Source: Siphonodentalium dalli
Taxonomy: Eukaryota > Mollusca > Scaphopoda > Gadilida > Siphonodentaliidae
Direction: 5' to 3'
NCBI GenBank assembly: GCA_032622095.1
Contig: CP136066.1
Location: forward strand, 52,912,609 to 52,976,608
DNA: 64,000 bases
Position numbers and translations under genes: made by a program. Shown piece after piece: positions 33,258 to 43,659 of this stretch. Under the pieces are notes generated by a model, which did no database searches, was not told the DNA's origin, and worked only from the letters and a program-made list of their open reading frames with translations. How positions within the stretch are numbered: the first letter of the stretch is position 1; the number at the start of each line of letters is the position of its first letter.

Positions 33258-35066
33258 TTAAAAGAAATCCCTGATCTGTTTTAGTACAACTTTCTCAAAT
33301 ATTTTTCCCAAGCAGGGTAGAAGGGAAATAGGACGATAGTTCTTGCTATCAGCGGGGTCGTCTTTTTTAAAGATGGGGACAACATTAGCCTTTTTCCATA
33401 CAGATGGAAATGTCATGCTATCAAGAGATTTTCTGAAGATTAAAACTAATGGACGAGCAATTGATTCTGCGGTAGCTAGGAGCATTTTTGCACTAATTCC
33501 ATAGTAGCCATGGGCTTTGTTTAATTTAAGTGATTTAATTGCCAAAATTATTTCATCTTCGGTGAACTCAAAGTCCTCCATGGTGTTTTTACAACGAGAA
33601 TTGAACACAGGTAAACTGTGGTTTGAGTCATTTATTGATGAGTTAGAAATGAAGCTCTGGTTTAATATGTTAGCCTTGTCAAGATCATCAGTCGCGTACA
33701 CGGTTCCATTTACGTTTATGGTATTTATATGGGCATTCGAGCAGTATAGGGGTGGAACATTCGTTGTTTTCTTTTTACATAGTAGGTAATTCATTAGTTG
33801 CCAGAATTCGCGGGGAGATGATGATTCTTTCATGCGGTCTTCCAATTTTTCATCAAATTTCGATTTCGCGAACTTTTTCATGTTATTTACTTTATTTCGA
33901 CATTGCTTATATTTTTGCCATGTGTTGGGATTATTATTTTTTATGGCTTTTGTACGTAACCTTTCGCGTTTGCGAATTTCTCTTCGGATTTCTGAGTTAA
34001 ACCAGATTTTATCCTTGGGCCGAACCGTAACAGTGGATTGGGGAATTGTATCGTTCATTACTGACATAAATTTATTTTGGAAAAGTATGGTAGCTGAATC
34101 GGTGTCGAGGCACTCAAGGAGATCATCCCAGTTCGTGTTACCGAGTATTTCGTTGGCTCTTTCAAAATTTGCTCTGGAGTAGTTCCATACTACTCTCTGG
34201 AACGAAGTTACTTGTGAATAATCATAAGCTAGTGACACATATACACCTAAGTGGTCAGAGACTCCCGGGTTTATTACTTCAGCTTCTAGTACACGAAGGG
34301 AATTGCCGATAATAATTGGGTCTAATAATGTACTCGATGATTTTGCCACTCTTGTAGGGGAAGTTATAACGTTTTTGATGCTGTATCGGTCTATTATTTC
34401 CTTCAACTTCGATGAATTGTCTAGAAGGTTGGAATTGTAGTCACCCGTGATAATAATATTTTCGGTTATATCAAGTGCGTCTGATATCGATGATTCTAAG
34501 TACACCCAATAGTTTGGATCACAGTACTGGTCTGATCTATATGACATTCCCAGTAGGATATGACTTTTCTTAGAGAATATTTCAAACCATAATATTGATG
34601 AGTCAAATTCTAGTTCATATCTACGCCTATATATGATGTGTGTCGCGAACATTACACATATTCCTCCACCGCGAGAGTCGCGATCCTTTCGAACAGGATC
34701 TTGGTAACCAGGAATATTTATTTTTTCTGAAGAGAAAGATGGGTCCAGGTGAGTTTCGCTGAAACACAGAACATCGAAATCATTGATCATATGAACAATT
34801 TTTTCTAGTTTATTTCGAATACTTCTGATATTATACTGGAAAATTGAAATTGTGTGATTGATTTGATTATTGGCAGGTCCAGGGTTAATCTCAATGTCAC
34901 CTGATAGTATCAAGATGAGAAAGGTTGAAATGAATAATAATTTAAAAGTTTGTGTCCGGAAACTATATTTCAGAGATTTGCCGTTAGCCACAAGGATCTT
35001 GGGTGTCTTCTTCTTCGAGTCAAAAAGTCCAATTGCTGCTCTATACTGCTGTATCGAACAGGTCAT
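33258..35066 (-). pseudogene. LINE ORF2, 5' part: 2A-like motif, endonuclease, RT N-terminus
   Basis: A 602-codon open stretch. Residues 41-55 are strongly hydrophobic and are followed by GDIEINPGP (56-64), which fits the 2A consensus D-x-E-x-N-P-G-P. An exonuclease-endonuclease-phosphatase domain spans about 72-290, with QYN (77-79), SETHL (103-107), ITGDYNSN and a C-terminal SDH triad element, so all expected metal-binding and catalytic positions look intact. The RT fingers begin near residue 510 and include NYRPISLLP. The reading frame ends after QIRDFF, where a run of T (A on the coding strand) at 33252-33260 suggests a slippage-type frameshift. The endonuclease nicks target DNA to prime reverse transcription (established for the family). 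Cleavage at the 2A site is inference. Confidence 0.9.
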
Positions 35067-35560
35067 TATATTTTAGTCGGTGATTCGAAATGAGTAATGA
35101 GCAGCAAATGGGCTTTGTGACTGGAGAAGAGGACATTGTGCTTGTCAATTTCAACGTTGGCACCTGACACTTAGACTTTGCACAGTTGTGAGACAGACAG
35201 TGTATCGGAGATGTATGTGTGAATAGGTTTTGGAACCTCTGATATGTACAAAACATGGAAACAACATGAAAGGTTATAACTACACAAACATATATGTAAA
35301 TGAAAATAACAAGTGTGTGGTGATAGTTATGGTGCAGGATGGTGCGATTGCGGTGAGGTTCCATCATTTTTCGACTGACGTGTGATTTTGTTTTTGTTTG
35401 GGACGGGGATGATAGACAGGATGTATGGTCCGGACCTTAAGTTTCTGAGTGAAAATGAATTTTAATCGGATTTTATAGTCACTATTCAATTTGTAGCCAT
35501 TAAGATTTAATAAGGCTCGCTCAGATCCGGACCTAGTAAGGTTTATACCTGGGTATATGG

Positions 35561-36950
35561 TTGTAATAACACAATTTAGTTATGATATCGTGAAATATCG
35601 TGAGGCAAATATCAGTTTATCTTTATTGCGCATATTTCATGTAGTCTTACGATTGTGCATATGGGCGACCTTGCTTGAGATCTACGCGTATATACGTTCA
35701 TTTGGGCCCGTAGCCAGTAGGCCAATATGGTCTAGTTATACATACATGTATTATCTTAGCAGTGCAGGACTATAAAGAGTAGTACGGTTCATATGAGCGT
35801 AGTTGATATTTTTCCGCATTTAAATCAAATTAAGTGGACCGGGGTTCCCAAAAGATGTTCGATATATGTAATTTTTGTCTCTACGGGTTGTCATACATTT
35901 CTTCAATATTCTGTATTCATATCATTCAGGCGTGACGTAGTTTGCTTTCTCTTCGGCAACATGCTTTTTCGGATTGCTTACAACTAAAACCTGGAAATGT
36001 GTGTAATTAGTTTGCGCTTTGCATGCATAACATATATTGACAGGTACTGGTGGTTTTATTATTTGTAACATGTGTTTGTCCTGTTTTAATTAGTCGTTTG
36101 TTTGAAATGGTACAGAATTTTTTTTAAAACAACCGGCCGAGTTTTCACGTGATGTTGATTTTTGAGGACAATGTAATTAGGTCATGCTAATTTACTGTTT
36201 CGTTCAATGGCTTTGCCAGACAAGTTTTAAGTGACATGTGCGCTGCAATAGTAATTAGATACAATTTCTGAAGTACACTGATAATATATTATTGCTCGTC
36301 TGTGTCATTTGTGGAGCTTTGGTTTCTTGAAGCAAATATGATATTAAATTAATATAAAAGCAAAAAATCTTGGAAATTTATAAATCATGTGCTATTTCTT
36401 TGCTCAGACCCCTACTTAAACTAATTACTTATCATTTGTGGTAAAAAGTACAAACTAAAAGAAAAAGTACTAGGTGTATTTCATATCATAAGACTGTGCA
36501 GTGCATATATCTGGGACTGGGGAAGTGAGGTTGTCAACTTGCATGTTGAAGTAATTTAGTATACATAATAATACTTAGGTATTTTTGCATTGAAATTATA
36601 TATCAGTAGATACATGTAGGTGAGTAGGTAGACAGGCATGTGTATACTTGGTAAATGTATTCAGGCCTCAGTCACACTAACAGGTACCAGTTCACTGTGT
36701 CAAAAAATTTCTTGGGTGTATAGTTATTTCATTTCCACCTCCCCGGTGGTAATGCAATAACCATGATCTATCCCTTACACTGGTGGCTGGGAATTATTTA
36801 CGCTAGCTCAGGTGTTTTAAACTTCATTCAAGTGTATAGTAGTTGAGCTGTACCGGTATCCTATATGATACTAATTTAGGTTTCGATTAATTACTCCAAT
36901 GTTTTTTGGTTTTTTGTTTTTAAATCTTTTCCCTTGAGTCATAATCTTAT
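35561..36950. other. Non-coding, nothing recognised
   Basis: AT-rich sequence without credible genes. Short open frames (60-72 codons) lack domain features. A near-inverted pair, GGTCCGGACCTTA at 35428 and GATCCGGACCTAGTAAG at 35525, lies just before it and may mark the 5' edge of the LINE or a small palindrome. Confidence 0.5.
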
Positions 36951-36974
36951 TTGCACCGAAATATGTTGCGGTTT

Positions 36975-37270
36975 CTGCCCCCAGCCACCTTATTAAGGTC
37001 TCAAAACACATGTAGCAGTTCTAGAATGGCGGCAGAACAATACACAGTTTTCTGTTTGGAGAATGTATCCAGTAGAACCAAATCAGCATACTGTACTTGT
37101 ATGCTATCGAATTTGTTATTTATTTATTTTATTTCTTTTATTTGTTAATTATTATTAATTTTGTTTATTTATTTATTTATATATATATATTTATTTTTTT
37201 TATTTTATCTATTTAAAAAAAAAAAAAAAATTTATTTAATATGTGCATACCAATTAGGCAATGCTAATAT
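36975..37270 (+). repeat. Dispersed repeat, copy 1 (uninterrupted)
   Basis: Contains AGCCACC, GGTCTCAAAACACATGTAG, TTCTAGAATGGCGGCAGAAC and CAATACACAGTTTTCTGTTT, then TTTATT-rich sequence and GTGCATACCA. The same order of landmarks recurs at about 37327-38040, where a MITE interrupts it, and the beginning recurs again at 39262 (GAGCCACCATGCAATTGACT). The function and class of the unit are unknown. Confidence 0.75.
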
Positions 37271-37374
37271 TTCTACTTTCTAAAGTTGTGCGATAAGGAA
37301 GCATATAATAATATATTGAGAGTAGGGCCACCATGCAATTGACTCGAATAATGGTCTTAAGACACATACATGTA

Positions 37375-37843
37375 TAGGGCAATTCCACGACGCAGAAAGA
37401 AATATGTGAAAAAAATTTAATCTTGCATATTGACTAAACGAAATTAGTGTAATGTCAGTCATGCATACTTTGGTCAACAAAAAATATTTCATTTTGGTTC
37501 CAAGCTCAAATTTTGCTTTTACATGATCTTGAAATATCTACCATGAAAATTTAACAAAGAGAATCAAGTGAGTTTCTTTAAATTTAAGACAAATTTAATT
37601 TAAAAACAAGTTGGAACATTGCCTTGATATTTTCATGTAGTGTCAGTCACGCTAACATTGAATGATGCCATGTTATCATCGCTTGACTAAATTCAGAATA
37701 ATGCACCTATGTTGGGTGCACCCTGGCACAAACCAGAATCACACATTGAAGTAAGATTTTATAGTTATTTATGTTGCTCGTATCATCACATTGAATCTTG
37801 AAAAGTTCTTTGAATGTAATGTCAGTCACGTCGAATTGCCCTA
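37375..37843. mobile_element. 469-bp MITE with TA target duplication
   Basis: Terminal inverted repeats TAGGGCAATTC...GAATTGCCCTA, flanked on both sides by TA (37373-37374 and 37844-37845). The uninterrupted sister repeat at 37003-37013 reads ACATGTAGCAG where this copy reads ACATGTA-[element]-TAGTAG, so the empty site can be read directly. The interior holds three TGTCAGTCA(C/T) phrases (about 37453, 37640, 37820). TA target sites suggest a Tc1/mariner-type mobiliser (inference). No protein is encoded. Confidence 0.85.
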
Positions 37844-38045
37844 TAGTAGTTCTAGTATGGTGGCAGAACAATACACAGTTTTTCGTTTGGAGAATATATC
37901 CAGTAAAACCAAATAAGAATTTACCTGATGGTATTAACATTATATATATACCGGTATATATTTTATTTCCTTTATTTATTTAATATGGTTATTATTTTAT
38001 TTTATTTTTTTCTCAATAGGTGCATACCAGTGTTAATAGCTGAAA
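37844..38045 (+). repeat. Dispersed repeat, copy 2, right half
   Basis: Continues the unit broken by the MITE: GTAGTTCTAGTATGGTGGCA, AATACACAGTTTTTCGTTTG, then T-rich sequence and GTGCATACCA at 38021. Its left half (GGCCACCATGCAATTGACTC to ACATGTA) lies at 37327-37374. Confidence 0.8.
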
Positions 38046-38065
38046 ACTAACTCGTCTATTCTTAA

Positions 38066-38503
38066 AGGTACTCAATCCGAATTAGCGCTCGTAAATTACT
38101 ATTTCCCCTGCCTCGGTGGTAAAAGAAAACAAACAAAAAACAAAAAACATTCGACCCGAGTCGTGGAACCCATCCACCAAAGCTAGGAATCATCAGATAT
38201 TGATGTTTGAAATCAATTATTTTAATTTGAAGTGGCCCAGTAAACTGTCGACGAGAAGAACTTATCTGACCAGATAGGGGATGAAGATCAATAACTATAA
38301 AATCAAGTGGCATTTTTTGTGTCAGATATTAGACAACTGGCCAAATTTCGTTGAACAGAACGGTGATAAGTAACAGGTTTTGGGCAATTTTATACTATAG
38401 TTGACTGTGGTTGGCATTATTTTTGGGCAATTAATCGATTCCGATAATTTTATTGTTGTTGGGATCTGATGACATGGGGACCGTCGGATCGGATCGAGTA
38501 CCT
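38066..38503 (+). mobile_element. MITE with TTAA target duplication, copy 1
   Basis: 438 bp bounded by TTAA on both sides (38062-38065 and 38504-38507), with inverted termini AGGTACTCAATCCGA and TCGGATCGAGTACCT. A second copy at 45595-45983 shares TTTGGGCAATTTTATACTAT-type internal sequence and GATCTGATGACATGGGGACC-type 3' sequence. TTAA targets are used by piggyBac and by Sola3 elements (established). The termini do not show the usual piggyBac CCC start, so I do not assign a family. Non-coding. Confidence 0.85.
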
Positions 38504-38507
38504 TTAA

Positions 38508-40165
38508 TCTCAACTAGAGTTGTCTATTGGAAATTGTCAAAATTCTCATTCTATGTATGATTCAACTAAATTGAACTAATCACTTTTATATATGGATGAT
38601 AGTTAAACAGTTTTGAGGTAGAAATTGGGCAATGGTTTAACATATCTTGTTCCTATATTTAGTTTTTTGCCCACAGTTTGCAAAATCTTCCCAAAAAATT
38701 TAAGTGGAAGAAGTTGATGTGTAGATTATTTGTATTAATTATCATATGATCCAAAGATGTGTGTCTGAATGCATCACGAGACTGGTCATCTTGATAAGCA
38801 TAATGCTTGAAGACCAGTCAGAGGTATAGACTCTCCCCTATGACTTTCCTCTTCCCGAAAGGTTGGTGGAAGGGGTAATAAAAGGAGGCATAGCCCTATA
38901 TGATGCAGCCCAACACACGATCCAGTACTGCATGTGTTGTTAGTATACTTATACCAGTTTCTGATTAGTTAATCATGGAAAACTAGGCAATACAGATGTT
39001 TGTGCTTTACAACTTAAGTTGGGTGATTGGGCATTCAAGTAGACACAGATTTGATTTGACTGGATACACACATCATTCATGTTGTCAATTTAGCTACCTT
39101 AACCGGGTTGAGGATTATGGTGCCATGACTTGCTGCTTCTTGCATGTACAATACAACTATAAATACATACAATACATTTATAAATACATAATTTGACTAT
39201 ATCAGATTATTTATTATATATAATATTTAAAGAGGTAGCATATGGTAATATATAGATAGAAGAGCCACCATGCAATTGACTCCGGAGCAGATCTTGGTAT
39301 AATGTTATATGTTTTAGGGAGGTGACAATTACTTGTTGATCAGGTAACAATCTATTTTCCCAGTAAATTGTGTGAAGATCAGTTGATGGGTAAAAGTCTC
39401 ACTGATGCTAGATTCCCATGTGGTTTTCTTAATTACTTTCAGATAGTTCTGGTCCGCAGTCATGCATGGGAATGGAGGTGGCGCATATGCTCAAAATAAA
39501 ATATAATATGGTTTTACCAGAAATTTAGATAGAATGAGATATAATCTCATTGTAATTAATGCTTTAAGATTCATCAAGCAGAGCTAGTTTCAGTTAGAAT
39601 AGTCTACAATTCATTCTTAAGCATGTTCAGTGTACTTTTAAGGATTCTATATCTCTTCAGCCAGCTTTTCAGCAACTAACTCAACTTAAATATTTGATGA
39701 AGTTTTGTTTTTCTTTTCTTTGGGAATTAGATGTTTAGCTCAGGCAACAGAATTATAGTGGGAAAAACATTGTGCGACTCAGTGTAAAAGCATATATGAA
39801 TGTTGTAAAGTTGGAATAATTTGTAACAATTGCTAACCTAGTTGTGAACAGATATTTTTGTCCTAGAAAAAAATGCAGAATGTCTATATTTGATTATCTA
39901 TCAAATAAAGTAATTATTAAGTTTTTCAAAGACAGAAAGATCTTGGAAGAAACACAAAAGAGATACACAATCCTAAAAATATTCACTTGGTTTTTGGCCT
40001 ATTAAGTCAATTGGTATGTTTTAAAAGGAGAAATATTAGTTCATTTAACATGCTTTACTATCAGTTTAGTAAATATACTGATTTCATGCAGTGTTGGGGA
40101 GTTGACGAGGAAATCTTCTGATTTTAAGTACATGTAATTAAATTTGGTCAGGTTGTCAATTTTAT
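38508..40165. other. Non-coding, partial repeat copy
   Basis: AT-rich, without a credible gene. A third, partial copy of the 36975 repeat starts near 39262. The palindromic pair GACTGGTCATCTTG / GCTTGAAGACCAGTC flanks 38780-38820. Confidence 0.5.
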
Positions 40166-40320
40166 TGTTAGAACTAAATTGGATGATTTATCTATTTGGC
40201 CCAAATGGGCTGTGTGGGAGCTGAGTGTCCCTTTTACTGGCAAGTATTCGTGGGATAAATGCAGATATGGTTATTTATTATATGTCGTTTATCTTGAACG
40301 ATATAAAGATATAAAGGGTG
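40166..40320 (+). pseudogene. Possible retrotransposon coding remnant (weak)
   Basis: One frame reads WELSVPFTGKYSW and a following K-x-x-Y pattern, vaguely like the D/E-L-T-V-P-(x)n-K-x-x-Y region that follows the catalytic acid in restriction-like endonucleases of some retrotransposons. The match is short and I have no supporting domain around it. Coincidence is quite possible. Confidence 0.2.
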
Positions 40321-40421
40321 GGGTCTTTTAAGAATATTCATTCAGATTTATATATCAGGTTGTAGATAGTGTAGGTAGTGGAAAACAAGATGATTAACAT
40401 TTTATGGGGACAAATAGTTCA

Positions 40422-41729
40422 TTAGAAGCTCTTTGCTTCCTCGATGGTCTTTAGCAGCACTTTGTTTGACTCTTCAGTTTTCTTGGCATAGATGTTCCCT
40501 TTGAAGGTCCAGTATGCTGCTATTTTTGTGGCCTTCTTTTTGTCTGATAGTTCTTTTACAATCATACGCCTCGATTCAGTAAGATCCTCTGTTATTATGA
40601 TTTTGCTTTTGCCTTTTAAGTTTTTCTTATTAGCAAACACATCTCTTCGAGCATACCAATTGCTAAATCGAGCAATTAGTTGACATGTTCTTGCAGAGGT
40701 GGGTGCAGAATCATTTTGTTTTGAGGCTCCAGATTTTATGGCACCAAGGGGGTGTGCATTGCTGATGTCCGTTGGGAGCAGCATCACTCCAAGTTTTTCT
40801 CCACAAAGTTCTGTGATGATTTTTTTGGCATTTATATCCTTGGGATTGGTTATGTGGTTAGGGACCGGTACATTATGGAATCTAAGGCAATTTGTCCTGC
40901 TATACTGCTCTCCTTTCTCGAATAATATGTCACTGTGCTTTACGGCCTCATTGAATTTTCTATCCACCAGGTCATTTACCCAAGAAATATCTGTCTCGCA
41001 CAGTTTCACATTTGATTTTTGTGCAGCTTTAACCTGAAGTTCAGCATTTTCAGATTTTAGTTGTTGTACCTCCATTTTTAGTGTATCTACCTCAGTTTTC
41101 ATGGATGTCACTTCGTCTCTCACTGAATTTATCTCCTGTTGTGTGTTTGTAAGGCTAGTCATCACTGATTCTTCTATGGTTTTGTTCATTTGACCAAACA
41201 TGTTTGATAGGCTTCTCATCTGATTTGTTAATGTCTCAAATTCTGTCTTCATGCACACACTTATCTGATCTTTTATTGTTCTATTTATGTGCTCATCAAG
41301 GTTATCAGAATCATCATTTAATGTTTTACGTTTCTTTTTTTCACTTGATCTGAAGGACCTCATATTTTCAGACACAACATTTAAAGTATCCAAGTAAGAT
41401 TTTGTTGGCTGGCATGGTGAGTCGAATATGGATTTACTAAATGTAGGCTTTGGAGTAGCACCCTGGCTTGGCGAGAAATCATAGCTGACATCAGCAACTG
41501 AATTTATAATATTTGACACTGTATCCATGGCGACTTGTGAAACATTTAAGTTTAGAGCTTTGTCACTGGAATTTACGGTAGCAATCATGTCGGGAGGTTG
41601 ACTGAAGTCAGTACTTATTTTAGATGTATCCGTTTGCTTTGCAGGATTGTTATTTTGTGTGAGAAGAGCTAAATCTGAGTCAGCTTGTGGGAGCTGGGTT
41701 TCTTTCATGTCCGCCATCTTTGTTGACAT
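40422..41729 (-). CDS. L1-ORF1p-like RNA-binding protein (solo retrotransposon ORF1)
   Basis: An intact 435-codon frame. Residues 1-125 are polar, Ser/Asn-rich and probably disordered, with a basic KKKRK at 131-135 that could act in nuclear targeting. A coiled coil (about 162-236) carries a regular heptad (MKTEVDTLKMEVQQLKSENA). Then comes an RRM-like region (about 278-357: NCLRFHNVPV to LIARFSNW) and a basic C-terminal domain (about 358-415: KIIITEDLTESRR, TFKGNIYAK). This order is that of LINE-1 ORF1p, a trimeric nucleic-acid chaperone that coats element RNA. No endonuclease or RT frame follows within 3 kb downstream on this strand, so it is a solo ORF1, a HAL1-type element or a captured gene. 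The lack of stops suggests youth or selection. Initiation at 41729 is favoured because upstream is AT-rich and has stops. Confidence 0.7.
   Translation of the reverse strand: MSTKMADMKETQLPQADSDLALLTQNNNPAKQTDTSKISTDFSQPPDMIATVNSSDKALNLNVSQVAMDTVSNIINSVADVSYDFSPSQGATPKPTFSKSIFDSPCQPTKSYLDTLNVVSENMRSFRSSEKKKRKTLNDDSDNLDEHINRTIKDQISVCMKTEFETLTNQMRSLSNMFGQMNKTIEESVMTSLTNTQQEINSVRDEVTSMKTEVDTLKMEVQQLKSENAELQVKAAQKSNVKLCETDISWVNDLVDRKFNEAVKHSDILFEKGEQYSRTNCLRFHNVPVPNHITNPKDINAKKIITELCGEKLGVMLLPTDISNAHPLGAIKSGASKQNDSAPTSARTCQLIARFSNWYARRDVFANKKNLKGKSKIIITEDLTESRRMIVKELSDKKKATKIAAYWTFKGNIYAKKTEESNKVLLKTIEEAKSF
41711..41722 (-). promoter_or_regulatory. YY1-like AAGATGGCGGAC motif at the ORF1 start
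   Basis: Minus strand AAGATGGCGGAC covers the second in-frame Met (codon 5). The core AAGATGGCGGC is the vertebrate YY1 consensus and is used near the 5' end of human L1 (established). Its use here is inference, because the motif is also a natural way to encode K-M-A-D. Confidence 0.35.
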
Positions 41730-42039
41730 TCTTTGCCGATTACCGTTCTATTTATAGAATACAATTTTTTTCAATATGGAGTTCGATATTTAGTGGCAAT
41801 TTCACTGAGATTGTATACCTGTTCTCCCTTTTGTTCAAGATATACTTAGTATAGGTTCTTCTGTTGTCTTCATACTATTTTGGCATGTTCAGGCTTATAT
41901 ATACCCCGTCCCGAAGCAAAAAACACAGACAGCGATTTTTTCCGACTAGTCAAGTGTCGCCATTTTGTGATTCTCGGGACTTGCTCCAGACGCCGAATAC
42001 AACATGCCACGAGACGAACACATACAGCGTCGCTAGCTG

Positions 42040-42590
42040 ACCGCTCAGCATTTACACGCCCAAGAATAAGTAATCATTCTCTTGCCATTGAAAAGGGTCG
42101 TCACGCCCAACCACCGATTCTTTTAGCCAGAAGATTATGTGTTTTGTGTAATGACGAAGCCATCGACGATGAGAGGCATTTCCTAATTGATTGTCGAACA
42201 TTTCTTTCTATACGGAATGAACTCATTAAAATTATGGACGACAATTTTATCAATTTTTGATTGATCAGTAGATTGGACCAACTCACTCATATATTAGCCA
42301 ATGACACAGCTCAAATGTGCTCCCAAATCGGCAACGTAGTCAAGCGGTTATTCGAGGCCAGATAACAGTTAAACTAGACAAATTACGTGTGTTGAATCAT
42401 GTAACATAACTCACTCTACAGATAAGAATATAGGCAATTAATGAATAGATATTATCACTATTATTCAATGTATGTAATGTCAATATATTGTATGATGTCA
42501 CATGATACACTGTTAATATTATTATACATGGCAACCTGTCCCTATAATTGGGCGTCTTTTGCTGAATAAATCTAGCTATCTGTCTATCAA
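42040..42590 (+). mobile_element. 5'-truncated LINE tail
   Basis: In the frame ending at 42260, HSLAIEKGRH, RRLCVLCNDEAIDDERHFLI and DCRTFLSIR form the C-terminal Cys/His tail typical of several invertebrate LINE reverse transcriptases (C-x-x-C-(x)n-H-(x)n-C with an E-D-E-x-H core). An in-frame TGA at 42258-42260 is followed by about 34 more compatible codons (RLDQLTHILAN) to a second stop near 42365. The 3' region ends in GCTGAATAAA (about 42560) and a short CTATCTGTCTAT tail, as in LINE 3' ends. The upstream part (41880-42039) shows no LINE similarity. Different family from the 31746-35066 element. Confidence 0.75.
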
Positions 42591-43040
42591 AATGCACACA
42601 CTCGGTATCGAACGATGCCAGTCCAAGAGGAGCCACTCTATTGTATTTCGACCAATTCTAGATATCGATGATCGCCGAGATGGTCATTGCAGAACCCTGC
42701 CGCTCGCTAAAAAGTGATCGATCCTGGGTAGGTCGGGTAGGACTCACTATATTTCGGATAAGTCTAACTTATAATTTAGACAATGCTTGTTGTTATACCC
42801 GCGAGGAAGTGCCACTTGAGCAATGCTGACAATTCTTAACTCTTCCACTGCCATTCAGCACCACAGACGGATTCCCCACTGCCAAGCATACAATACATCT
42901 ATACAATGTATAGAATACATTATGGGTGTATAATAAGTAACATAGGGTATCTCAAGTATCGCTTGGAATAATGTGTTGAAACTTCATATGTGACTAGACA
43001 TAGGCATCGCAAGTTTATAACAACTCACGCCACCACCATA
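42591..43040. other. Non-coding, nothing recognised
   Basis: No gene, repeat or clear element ends seen. Composition is similar to the surrounding sequence. Confidence 0.5.
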
Positions 43041-43650
43041 GAGGTCACGTGACCTTGGCGGCCATCTTGGTTTACACAATAATGACTGTGTTTGATGCCT
43101 ATTCATGCATATATGGGTATATATGGGTGCTATCGAAGCAGAAAATTGCCAGAAATTGGTCATTCTCAACATTTATTTCTCACGTTAGTTGTCATCTTTC
43201 AGGGAGGGACCCATACCCGTACAATATGTGGTATATATACCCAAATTTGAATAGGTCACGTGACCTTGGTGATTACCATGAACCTATACGTGAGTGGTCA
43301 CATATACCATGTACACACATGTATAGGTGCGGGTATTGCATTAACATTTCAATATATCGTAAATGTCTGACTGCTGTTGTTGGACCATATAGACATGTTG
43401 ATATGTTGGAGCCACATAGGCCACCTCAAATTGGTCACGTGACCTTGGTGGCCATCTTGGATCTACATATAACTCTAGTATGGCCGTATGTTTTGGTTAT
43501 TTTCCGAATTCATCATGTTATAAGCATTTGATGAACATATCATATTGGGTAGGTTGTTTGTATTTGAGTTTCCATTTTATATTATTGGATAAAATGTGAT
43601 AGCTAGAGATATACACGTGACCTATGAAAAGACCACGTGACCATGACATC
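43041..43650 (+). repeat. Diverged repeats with palindromic E-box and CCATCTTGG
   Basis: GGTCACGTGACCTTGG occurs at 43043, 43254 and 43433, and a shorter CACGTGACC at 43615 and 43634. At 43043 and 43433 it is followed directly by (C/T)GGCCATCTTGG. The intervening sequence has drifted. GTCACGTGAC is the palindromic E-box bound by MiT/TFE and USF proteins, TGACCTTG is a nuclear-receptor half site, and CCATCTTGG is YY1-like. These identities are established for animals, but their use here is not shown. Confidence 0.6.
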
Positions 43651-43659
43651 ACCAAGTGC

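Larger units (their letters stand above)
31746..35560 (-). mobile_element. Non-LTR retrotransposon (CR1/Jockey-like LINE), near full length, inactive
   Basis: One element read on the minus strand: a possible leader (35067-35560), a 2A-like motif, apurinic-type endonuclease, reverse transcriptase and a C-terminal cysteine/histidine motif. The coding frame is broken by two frameshifts (near 33250 in a T-run, and about 33125-33180) and one stop codon just after the PQG motif (about 32936). The 3' end has almost no untranslated tail. The stop is followed by an A-rich stretch and then minisatellite at about 31745. No target-site duplication was found. The C-terminal pattern C-x-C-G-(x)7-H-(x)4-C and the endonuclease type point to the CR1/Jockey groups. 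Finer placement needs a tree. Confidence 0.9.

Noticed and set aside
35041-35367. 108-codon minus-strand frame upstream of the LINE as its ORF1
   Set aside because: No coiled coil, RRM or zinc knuckle, and the composition looks random. More likely 5' untranslated leader.
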